In this document: one piece after another, positions 39,406 through 49,400 of the stretch | How positions within the stretch are numbered: the first letter of the stretch is position 1 | Layout: every line of letters begins with the position of its first letter | Assembly (NCBI RefSeq): GCF_024713945.1 | Contig: NC_134680.1 | Coordinates: 1,512,001-1,576,000, forward strand | Direction of reading: 5' to 3' | Length of the DNA stretch: 64,000 nt | Origin: Dermatophagoides farinae | Lineage: Eukaryota > Arthropoda > Arachnida > Sarcoptiformes > Pyroglyphidae | The notes under the pieces: model-generated | What the model saw: only the letters and a program-made list of their open reading frames with translations | What the model was told of the DNA's origin: nothing | Databases searched by the model: none | Position numbers and translations under genes: made by a program

Positions 39406-41028
39406 ATGGTTCAAAAACGAAACAATCGATATAAAGCCAAATCAAATGTCGATAAATTATCACAACAGACGACATCACCACCATCGAAACAAATGAATAT
39501 TACAAATAAAATTTCTGTTTTCGAAACCACCGATTTTCGTATCAGGCCCAAATCTTCATTATCGATTATGGTGAAGAATAAAATTCCTCATCATTATCAA
39601 CTTCATTATGATGAATTACCACCATTACCATTCAAATCATACTATACGAATAGTTCATGGATTAATAAACAATTTGATTCAACAAATTCGTTAAAAAATC
39701 ATCAAAATCCAAAATCAATTTCAATGTCTAAACATTATCCATATCAATATCATCATCCAAATCAAAATACAAACGATACTAATTTGGATATTTTAACAAA
39801 TAATCGAAGACCAACATCACCATTTCAAAGTGATTTGACATCGAATCTAATACATAATTCAATAATGTACTATGTGAATCAAATACGTCCAAATACGCCG
39901 CAGAATCGTCGACGTTTGTATGAAAAACCAACAGCACCACCAGAACCTGTAGGTGGTGTTGTCATTACACCGTTCGAAGTTCTTATGCATGGTTATCTTT
40001 TACATCGTGTTGTTGGACGTGGTTCATTCAGCACGTTGTATGAGGCAAGCCGTTTATTTGTATCACGTGGTGGTGTTGCTTGTAAACATGTTAGAATTGG
40101 TCGTGCTGAAGATATAAGACCCACTGATTCGGATGGTCAATGGCGACTTCAGATGCAGCAGAATTTTATTGAAGAAGAAATTCGTATATTACGTCAGATT
40201 CGACATCCAAACATTATACAATTATACGAAATAATTATCGGTGATGATAATCGTGATTATTATATTATGATGAAATTTGCCGCAAACAAAACAATCGCTC
40301 ATTATCTATATCAATTCTATCAGAAACCATTACCAGAAACGTATGCAAAACGTTGGACACGACAGCTAATGTCAGCCATACAATATATACATGAAGAACA
40401 TCGTGTTGCACATCGTGACTTAAAATTGGAAAATTTTCTTCTCGATGAAAAATATGTTGCCCTATTGACTGATTTTGGTCTAGCTATTTCGCTGTCAATC
40501 CATTCAGATCCTTTCTCATCATCATCATCATCATCATCGTCGCATCAACATCATACAGGTATTGCTAACAATCATATGTTAGGAAATTATTGCTGTACAT
40601 CTGCCAATAAAAGTATTGATGATCGTACGAAACGTATCGAAATTTTATTATCAACTCAATGTGGTTCAACTGAATATATGGCACCAGAAATCCTAAATCA
40701 AGAACTACAATCAAATATCGATACATTACCATGGTGTACATATGATCCATTCCGTTCCGATATCTATTCAATGGGTGTTTGTCTATTCGAAATGCTTAAC
40801 TATCATCGTCCATTTCGTTGGTCATCATATAAAATTAATAACAACCGTAATGGTGAAAATAATCTTGTTTGGCAACAACGTAATCGTCAATATCGTTTTA
40901 ATAAACGTATCTATTTAACAGAAGAATGTCGTGATTTAATCGATGAAATGCTTGAACCAAGATTGGCATTTCGTCCAACAGCACGCCAAGTTCTTGATCA
41001 TCGTTGGTTTAAATATTCAATACGATAA
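39406..41028 (+). CDS. Serine/threonine protein kinase with expanded activation segment (TSSK/CAMK-like)
   Basis: Single-exon ORF of 540 residues. About 195 disordered N-terminal residues precede a kinase domain (about 196-538). Motifs: glycine loop GRGSFSTLYEA, VAIK-type lysine in VACKHV, catalytic HRDLKLENFLLD, metal-binding DFGLA, APE in CGSTEYMAPEIL, and DIYSMGVCLFEML. All catalytic residues are present, so activity is expected. HRDLK-x-EN and CGS-x-x-YMAPE suit the CAMK/TSSK neighbourhood, but orthology is unclear. The DFG-to-APE segment is about 70 residues instead of the usual 20-35, stretched by a serine run and His/Asn-rich sequence. The kinase domain abuts the stop codon, leaving no C-terminal regulatory tail. 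Confidence 0.87.
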   Translation: MVQKRNNRYKAKSNVDKLSQQTTSPPSKQMNITNKISVFETTDFRIRPKSSLSIMVKNKIPHHYQLHYDELPPLPFKSYYTNSSWINKQFDSTNSLKNHQNPKSISMSKHYPYQYHHPNQNTNDTNLDILTNNRRPTSPFQSDLTSNLIHNSIMYYVNQIRPNTPQNRRRLYEKPTAPPEPVGGVVITPFEVLMHGYLLHRVVGRGSFSTLYEASRLFVSRGGVACKHVRIGRAEDIRPTDSDGQWRLQMQQNFIEEEIRILRQIRHPNIIQLYEIIIGDDNRDYYIMMKFAANKTIAHYLYQFYQKPLPETYAKRWTRQLMSAIQYIHEEHRVAHRDLKLENFLLDEKYVALLTDFGLAISLSIHSDPFSSSSSSSSSHQHHTGIANNHMLGNYCCTSANKSIDDRTKRIEILLSTQCGSTEYMAPEILNQELQSNIDTLPWCTYDPFRSDIYSMGVCLFEMLNYHRPFRWSSYKINNNRNGENNLVWQQRNRQYRFNKRIYLTEECRDLIDEMLEPRLAFRPTARQVLDHRWFKYSIR

Positions 41029-41291
41029 ATTTATTTCTTATTTTTCATTTCATTTATTAAACAAAAAAAAAATCTTTTAAATCATCAATAATAAATGTCA
41101 TCCATATATTATAATGATCTTTTGGCATACATGATGAAAATGACATTTTGATTGAGATGAATATCAAAAAAAAAAAAAAAAAAAATTGATATAAAAATGG
41201 TTAAACATTCTAAACAAAATTAAATTCAATCTATTTATCATATCTGTCTGTATTTTTAATAATCATAATCAAGGTTGAATGAAAATAAAAA

Positions 41292-41687
41292 ATGACTAAA
41301 CTAATCAATATGGTCGTAACCATCAATATGATGATGATTATCATGATGATCACAATAATTGAAGCGATGAAACAACAAAAATTAATGCCACCACCTAGAG
41401 CAGATAATGCATATGGCCGTTCTGCTTGTTATCTATGTCCAAAAACAAAACGATCAATTCAACAAATGACAAAAGATATTTCTGAAATAAAACATTTAGT
41501 ATCGAAATGTAAATGTGGTGATAAACAACCACCATCAAATGATGAAAATCGAATCGAATATGACTACGATGATTATAATTATGATGAATTTTCATCAAGA
41601 CATCAACATCGATATCAAAGGCAAGAAGATGATAACGAAGAAGTTATTCATTTCAGTGATTCACAAGATTCATTAAGTAGTGATTGA
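41292..41687 (+). CDS. Small secreted acidic protein of unknown function
   Basis: ORF of 131 residues. A strongly hydrophobic methionine/isoleucine-rich signal peptide (about residues 1-25) is followed by a short segment with two close cysteine pairs (ACYLCPK and KCKCGD) separated by a predicted helix, then an Asp/Tyr/Glu-rich tail (YDYDDYNYDEF) ending DSLSSD. No family recognised. It converges on the desaturase, with only 107 bp between the stop codons. Confidence 0.65.
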   Translation: MTKLINMVVTINMMMIIMMITIIEAMKQQKLMPPPRADNAYGRSACYLCPKTKRSIQQMTKDISEIKHLVSKCKCGDKQPPSNDENRIEYDYDDYNYDEFSSRHQHRYQRQEDDNEEVIHFSDSQDSLSSD

Positions 41688-41794
41688 TCAAGCCATGACT
41701 ACAACGAATAAATCGCCCAAAGCAGATAACGATGAATGATAAATCATTTTAATTGTTTCAATAATAATAATAAAAAAATTTTAAATTTTAAAAT

Positions 41795-42972
41795 TTAAAT
41801 TGTTCCATTTGACCAATAACGTAATGCAAATGTTATCCATAAAAGATGTTCAGATATAATGAAACCAATTAGATAATCTATGAAAATCTGATGAAAATTT
41901 CGATTCGTTTGTCGTTGATATTCATCAAGATTTCCTGTACGTTTAAGACGATCATTAATCAATTTTTGATCGGCTTTTTTTCGTTGATCAGCAAGGCCTA
42001 ACCATGCACATAAATCGATAAATAATGTTGCAATATTAAAACATTTTGTCCATCCTAATTCGGATGCAGAATAATCCCAAGGAAAAACATGATGATAATT
42101 ATGATAACCTTCACCTAAACTAAGATATGTAACTAGACGATTTTCACGTGGTTCATATGAACGATCAAACGTACGATAACCATACATATGTGCCAATGAA
42201 TTAACTGTCCATGTACAATGTAGAGAATAAACATAACGAAAAATGACGGCACCAAAAAAACATTCCCACCATGGTAATCCGGTTAAAAGATGTCCAATAT
42301 AAGTGGGTAAAATTCCCCATACCAGAATGACCAATGGTATATAGAAACGACGTTGAAAACGTACAACCGGATCTGCCCATAAATCGGTTAGATCGATTGT
42401 TTTACCTGATGTGAAAAAGTTGATGCATTTATACGAATTTATATTAGTTTTATTAGAACAAACAAATAAATCAAAAGTATACCTTTACGTACAACTTCGG
42501 GATGTTTTCGTACTAAAAGCCATCCCATATGTGAGAAAAAGAATCCACGACGAACATTATATGGATCAGCATCCGTATCCGAATATTTATGATGAACACG
42601 ATGATCACGACACCAATCATATATATCATTCTGTAATGCCATTGTCTGTAATAACATTAATACAATACGTAATGGTAAACGTGCACGATATGAACGATGT
42701 GCCCAAAGACGATGTGCACCGGCTAAAATACCTAGACCACTTAAACGGCCAAATATATCAGGTATGAATAGATGATACCATTGTATAGATGGATTCATGG
42801 AATTTGTACAGAAATAATAAATGGCTATTATATGTAATGTGGTCAATGCAATTACATTACGCCAGACAATTTTTCGTTCATAATTTGCCATCAATGATGG
42901 TGATGATGATGATTGTAATTCACATAGTTCACCACCACCATTATTATTATCATTATCATTATCGATGGCCAT
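41795..42972 (-). CDS. Acyl-CoA delta-9-type fatty acid desaturase, two exons
   Basis: Minus-strand exons 42972-42483 and 42405-41795 join in frame (phase 1, VRK/GKTIDL) to 366 residues. The three histidine boxes of membrane acyl-CoA desaturases are intact: HRLWAH, HRVHH (followed by KYSDTDADPYN) and HNYHH in GEGYHNYHHVFPWDY. Membrane segments flank them. The enzyme inserts a cis double bond into long-chain acyl-CoA in the ER, using cytochrome b5 and O2. The start at MAIDNDNDNNN was chosen over an upstream in-frame ATG at 43140, because the intervening residues look like translated leader and desaturases have a short polar N-terminus. An intron of 77 bp interrupts it. Substrate preference and paralogue cannot be told from sequence alone. 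Confidence 0.95.
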
Positions 42973-44494
42973 TGTCGTATTTACATACACGCACAAACAC
43001 AGAAACACACAAAAAAAAGAAATCAAATCAAATTTGATGAAAAATGGTCGATCAACAACAAAATCAAAATGATGGTCATCATCATCATTTGCTGAGGGAA
43101 GGCATAAATAATATTGGTTTTTTTTTCTTGTTTTTTCCAAACATCGAATCGATTCGAATGATTATGTAATGTTCGAATCATCATCATCATACGAATATTT
43201 GGCTATATTGACAACGACAACAACTTGTGACAAAGGAAAAAAGGGGCCGTGTCACACACACACACACAATTCACAGGAAATAGAAAGTAAAGTAAAAAAG
43301 AAAACATTTTTTTTTATTGTATAGAGAAAATTTGGAAAAAAAATCATAAAAAGAAAAACTTTGAAAAACCTGCGAAAAAAAATTACGAAATCCATCATCA
43401 TCATCATCATCATCATCATTTCATTTAGGACCATTTTCCAAATACGCACTGGACCATTTGATATTGTTATTGTTGTCGTTGCTGTGGTGCTGGCGGTGGT
43501 GATGATGATGATGATGATGATGATGATGTACATCCCTTTATTTACGCTAAAAATATAAATTTTTCATTGATTAAAAAAAAATTCGATTGAAACTCATTGC
43601 GTTTTCTTTTTCTGTGCGAAAAAAACAAGTTTTTTTTACCGTTATTCATTCGATTATATTATTTGTTTCCAGCAAATATAGAGAAAAAAAAATGAAACTC
43701 CGGTCAATCACACAAACACATGCACACACAATACTTGGGTAATTTGTTCACAATTTCTCAAAGAAAAACCGAAATTTCATTTTTTTTTCTTTATGACAAG
43801 TTACGAAATGTATTTTCATTTGCCAATTGTGTATGACAAGTTTTAAAATGTCATCATCATCATTTTTTTTCTCTCTCACTTTCTTTTTCACATTCGATTC
43901 TATCATCATCATCATCATCAATTGTTGGTTGTTTGGCATTTGTTTCTTTTTGATTTGTTACTGATTTTTCGATTATCATCATATTATATGCCAGTCAATT
44001 GAGGATATATTATTGTATGAAAAGTAAATATTCGGGATAAATTCGGAAAATTCGTATAACGGTTTGACAGTTTTTCGGTTATATATTTTTTTTTGTTGTT
44101 GCCATTTTGTAACAATATGATTCGAATTGAAAATAATCCACAAAGACGGTTAAGGTTAAAATGGTAAGATTGGTGATTTAAAAAAAAATGTCAATCAAAA
44201 AATCAATATTTTGAACTTTGAAATTTTCGAGAAAAAAAAATCAAATTTCAATTTTTTTTATGTCGTTTTTTTTGACATAAATGTTTGATTCGGATCAATT
44301 ATTCGAATTGATATTTGATGATGATGGCCTATAATATGAATTATATTCGATTTAATTTCATTGATTGTTGTTGTCATTTTGGGGATAAACAAAACAAAAT
44401 TGGATTACCACCGAGTGATTTGGTTAGGTTTTTTTCTTTGAATCATTATCAAACAATCATTGTTATCATCATCATCATCATCATCTCGTTGAGA
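42973..44494. other. Intergenic region with paired CAT/ATG microsatellites
   Basis: No gene supported. Holds the desaturase upstream region (CA tract 43254-43267; ATC-rich stretches) and an inverted pair of trinucleotide tracts at 43393-43419 and 43502-43528. ORFs called here are homopolymer readings of these repeats. Confidence 0.6.
43393..43528. repeat. Inverted (CAT)9 ... (ATG)9 pair
   Basis: (CAT)9 at 43393-43419 and (ATG)9 at 43502-43528 form a perfect 27-bp inverted repeat with an 82-nt spacer, about 0.4-0.5 kb upstream of the desaturase start codon. Confidence 0.85.
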
Positions 44495-44917
44495 ATGAAT
44501 TTCAAAACAATATGTCCATTGATTCTGTTGATGAATTTAACGATATTTTCCATTGGTTCAGATGGATTCTTTTTGACTCATCGCTTTGATCATAATGGAG
44601 ATGATTCGGATGATGATCATAACCATGTTCAATCATCTGATGATATCACAACAACTGAAACAACTGTAGAATTTGATTTGAAACAGTCGAACGTCGATAA
44701 TAATGATGGCGATAAAAACCTTAAAACCGAAGCCGCCGACCAATTTTTCAATTCGATGGATTTAATGATTGATAAATTATGTGCCAATCTACGGCAATTG
44801 CATAGTGAATTAAAAACACATTTTCGAATGTGGAGAAAATTTCGTGATATAATTTATCGATCCAATTCTTGGTCTATTTTTAATATGATATACAGACGAT
44901 TCTGGAATCGATCATAA
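44495..44917 (+). CDS. Small secreted protein of unknown function
   Basis: The ATG at 44495 begins MNFKTICPLILLMNLTIFS, a good signal peptide, and opens 140 residues. The frame is open further upstream (to 44315), but those residues are an isoleucine homopolymer and look like translated leader. The mature protein has an Asp/His-rich acidic stretch (DHNGDDSDDDHNH), then a basic C-terminal helix region (KLCANLRQLHSELKTHFRMW) ending FWNRS. Unrecognised; it could be a peptide precursor but has no clear dibasic-amide sites. Confidence 0.55.
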   Translation: MNFKTICPLILLMNLTIFSIGSDGFFLTHRFDHNGDDSDDDHNHVQSSDDITTTETTVEFDLKQSNVDNNDGDKNLKTEAADQFFNSMDLMIDKLCANLRQLHSELKTHFRMWRKFRDIIYRSNSWSIFNMIYRRFWNRS

Positions 44918-45433
44918 AACAATACGATATATGACATTCATAAATGACGATGTGTGAAAATTTTTTTCAAAATTTATCTTTTCGTTTTTTCTCATTCCTT
45001 CATCCAAATCAATTCAATAATAATAATTATTAATTAATAATAATAATAATAATTTAACAGTAGCAGAAAATTGATAATTGAAATTGAAAACTTTTCACCA
45101 AACAACATTCTTTCTCAATGAATTTTACCAAAAAAAAAAAAAAATAAATAAATAAATAAATAAAATCAAACGAAAAAACAATCCGGAAGCAGGATGATAA
45201 TGATGATAATGAGGAGCAGGAGGTGAACAACGGTCATTTGAAAATGAAGGTCTTGGTAAAACATTGACTTCATGTTATTATTGATGATGATTATGATGAT
45301 GACCAACGATTAGCGGGGCATTGATTTGTGTGTTGTGTTGTTGAATGGTCGAATGGACCATTTTTGTTTTTATTTTAATCAAAAATGAGAGATCTTTTCT
45401 CGTTTAATTTGTTCCTCCATGATTAATAATAGT
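44918..45433. other. Intergenic, convergent 3' ends
   Basis: AT-rich with AAT and AAAT repeats (45013-45052, 45142-45164). Plus-strand AATAAA-type motifs near 45145-45163 could end the small secreted gene; the CAPA gene approaches from the other side. Confidence 0.55.
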
Positions 45434-46481
45434 TTATCCAATTCTCGGTACGAATGCTGATTTTTTACCAATTCTCGGTGCAAATACAGCACGACCAATA
45501 CGCGGTGTATATGGAATGGCTGTACGTTTATTGCTATTCCAATAATATCGATTAAGTAATGTTGATAATGACTGCTGTCGTTGTGGTTGTTCGAATAAAT
45601 CACGCATAACCGCCGGAATCGTCCTATAATGTTGTTGATCATTGTTAACATCATAATAATCATTAATCAACATTGTATCATCATTTCCGTTATTATCATC
45701 ATCATTATTATCGATATTTGATGTTGTTGACTGTAATTGTGATTGTTGTTGTGTATGACGAGGTAAATAACCAAACATTTTTCCATTATCAATTATACCG
45801 GTACGATATAAATCAAATAAATCATTTTCATTAATTATTCTTGATTGCGGTGATTTTGAATGTAATGTTGACATTGATGATGTTGAACGTTTTCCCAGAC
45901 GTGGTATAAATGCTGCACGTAATTGTATATCTAATGGTTCGATTAGATTTTCCTGTTCATTAATATTGCCACCACCACCACCACCGCCGCTATTACCGAC
46001 TATTGATCCGAATGATTCATAGTTTTCACCTGAAGAAAAATAATTTTTTAGTTAAATCAACATACACAATCAATATATATACATACATAATTCTGGATTA
46101 TTCGAGCAATCGATTGTTGTTGTACGGCCACCATTACCGGATAATTTTTCATCACGTCGTCCAATTCTTGGTGCCGGTATTAAACTTTGTCTTTTATCCT
46201 GTCCATTCGATAATGATGATGATGATCGTCCGATTCTTAAGAAAAAATTCATAAGATTGATTAATTTTTTTTTATCATTTTAGATGATAATCATTTAAAG
46301 ATAATATTTACCTTGGCATCGGTATTGGCTGTCGTTTATCGAATTGAATATCATTATTATCATTTGATTGAATAGCTGCTGCTGATACGGTACCATATGT
46401 GTTTACGATAATCGTTACGATAATTGTTATGATTAAAAAAATAAATTTATTTGATTGACGATTTTGTTGATAGGATACCAT
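45434..46481 (-). CDS. Capa: CAPA (periviscerokinin/pyrokinin) neuropeptide precursor
   Basis: Minus-strand exons 46481-46312, 46235-46087 and 46029-45434 join in frame to 304 residues with an N-terminal hydrophobic signal (FIFLIITIIVTIIV). Predicted amidated peptides, each followed by Gly plus basic residues or stop: QPIPMPRI (after KR, residue 51), QSLIPAPRI (73), a pyrokinin-type ...AAFIPRL ending at 151 (GKR), TAIPYTPRI (276), AVFAPRI (287) and SAFVPRI (297, with Gly as last residue before the stop). PRV/PRI-amide plus FxPRL-amide on one precursor defines CAPA; such peptides act through CAPA receptors on Malpighian-type tissue and visceral muscle in arthropods. The first intron splits the arginine codon inside the first PRIG motif. 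All four-residue amidation motifs are intact. C100 and C107 form a possible loop. Confidence 0.93.
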
Positions 46482-49400
46482 CGTTTTTTTTTGTTTTGTT
46501 TCAACGAAGAAAATTTCTGAATACTTGAAATGAATGAATCCGGAAAATCACAGCCGGAAGTAAAAATATATTGCAATTTCGGATTGAAAAACACAAAATG
46601 ATTGAATGATAATTGATAGTGATTCAGAATCAAAAAAAATGAATCAAACTTGTTTGTTTGTTGATTAAGAACAAAAATTGGGACGATCAAACACCGTGGT
46701 TGACAGCCAATAAACAATTGAGAATAAGAATGAAAGAGAATCAATGAAATGTGTTATCAAAGAATCGAGATCCAATAAAATGATAGTTATCCAACAAAAC
46801 GAAACGGTATTTATATTTGAGATGATCCTATCACCATCACCATCCGATATGTAATCACGGAATTCGACTACCATCGGAATGTGTAATCACGCCCATCGAA
46901 GACATACAACCAAACACACACACACACAGACGAAGTAGCATCACTGTTTTGAAACTTGACTTCAGCAATCATGCACGCAAGAATGTATTCGTAATTCAAC
47001 AACAATAATAATAATCACAATGATGATTCATACAGGCACGCCAAACCCAAAAATATCACAGTTATTATAAAGTGTATGTCTTTTGGCCGAATAGGCGTAG
47101 TTTTATTTTTATTCTATTGTGTGTATGATGTAAACAGATTCTATTTCTTCAACAAAAAAAAAATAAAAAATAAAATAAAGAAAAACAGAAAAGAAATCAA
47201 CAATATTCAAAGTTAACAATGTTTGTTTTTTTTACTTACTTTCTTCGTTTCATCATTTTACATCAACAACAACACCTACATGGTAAGAAATAAGAATATT
47301 TAGATGAAAAAAAATATTGAAAATTGCCCATCCAATGTTGTTGTTGTTGTTGGTTTGTTTGTTTGTTTGTTTGAGCTCAATTTATATTATAGAATAGCCA
47401 TACATAGTGGTGCGCTTTAGTTAATTTGGATAATTTTTCTTAATTAAAAATCTTAATTATAAAAATTAGATCACGTTCAGTTTCGTCCCAATGCTTTTGT
47501 CTTGAAATCAGGGAAAAAATTGCTGTTGTTGTTGTTGTTGTTGTCATTGTGTTTGTCATTTTGTTTTGTATATTATTCAGTCAGTTTTTCGTTGTGCGTG
47601 GCCAATTCACATCAATCTCAGTGGTGGTGGTGAGGGAAGAAAATATCCATTTCCGATGACACACACACACAGAAAAAATAAAAGATGATAATTTTAACCA
47701 CGGATTCTGTATTGACTGAAATTAGTTTGGCCGAAGGTCTGTTTGGTCGATAATTAATAATAATAATGATTCATATTTTCTTTTTTTTTCTACCGTAAAC
47801 TACATGTGTTGAAATAGAATCGAATGTCCTGCTGATGTTGTTTACACAATTTTTCTGTTTTCAATTCTCGAATTAATCGTTTTAGGAATTTCCAATTAAC
47901 AATTTTTCTTTCCATATATCTCCAATCAGAATTCAATGGATTTTTTTGTGTGTGTGTGTGTGTGTGTGTTAGTATATTCGACAAATACAGCGTTTTTTCT
48001 ATACGTAAAGAATTTCTGACCTGTAATGCAAAAATCATTGCCAAAGTATAATTAATAGAAATTATTGTTGAAAATAATTTGAAATTAATGACATTCAATA
48101 ATGATGAATACTGTAGAATTCTTCAAACTAATATATTGAACAATATTAACAAAGCAAATTGTCACCTTTAAACGAAAATGAAAAGTTTTTCTACAACTTA
48201 CGGTGCAAATCTTGACAAATAATAATGATGATGATGATGATGAAATGAAAATAATAATAATAACAACAACAAAGAAAAGAATCTACAAATGATCCAATTT
48301 TTTTCCAAAACATTCGTACAATGAATAAAGAATTTTTATTTGGAAATGATTTCAATACAGGAAAGAAAAAACAGAAACAACAACAACAACAACAACAACA
48401 AAAACTACCAATCTAATGATATTGATGAAAAAAACAACTACCAAATTTTGATGGAAAATGGATGAAACATAATCCGTGTTTGGGATATTTTTTTTAGCTT
48501 TCCTGTTTTTTTTCTATTTTATGATTACACATATAGGTAAAAGAATTTTCATTTATCCTTCTGATTCTATTCTTCAATTTATCATTCGATTTCGATACTG
48601 ATCATCATCGATGGATGAATAACAATTATCGATTCGCCTTTTCCCCCATCATTTTCATCCATGTGCATGGTACGTTAATTATATTTGAAATGTCAACAAA
48701 TTTCGATTTAAATCCTGGTTTGTTTTTTTTTCGTAATTTTTATGTCTTCATGTACATTTATTTGTTTCACTCTCTCTCTCTCTCTCTCTCTCTTTATTTC
48801 CCTCTTTGTATTTGTTCATTTATTTATATGTCTACTTGATTTAGTCCTTTAAGTACAAAAATATCAAAAATTTTGACGTTTATCTACATAACCATCAACA
48901 ACATATGGAATATCAAGGATCAATTTAGAAAATTAAAATTTATACCAATATCATCATATGGTTGAAACAATGAAATACTATCCTTCCTTCTTTCTGTACA
49001 AATCAAAAATTCGAAAAGACGACTAGAACCTTCAACCTCCACTTTCGAATTTTCAACTTTTTTCCATTACTATGATCATTATTAGCCAAATTTGGTTTGT
49101 GAAAAAAAATATGATGATGGTTGTATATGTAGTGTAGGTTGATGATGGTGGATATCAAAAAGAAGAATATAGGCGAACCAGAAATTGAAATGAAACTTAG
49201 CAGCAGCAACGACAACAACAACAAAAAAAAACATTCTCGGTCCATTGACCAGATTGTTGATGTGACAAGTTTTTTGGGCATCTTAGATGACTGGTTATGA
49301 AAACTTGGTGGGTTTTATTTTATTTCAGATGATAAAAATGAAAAATACGAATCCAAAATAAAAAAAAAACAAGAAAAATGAAAATTCATTCCAGTACAGT

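Noticed and set aside
42973-43140. Desaturase N-terminal extension from an ATG at 43140
   Set aside because: The residues look like translated leader; the ATG at 42972 fits the family better.
43252-43558. Overlapping ORFs on both strands full of isoleucine, methionine and threonine
   Set aside because: They are translations of the CAT/ATG microsatellites.
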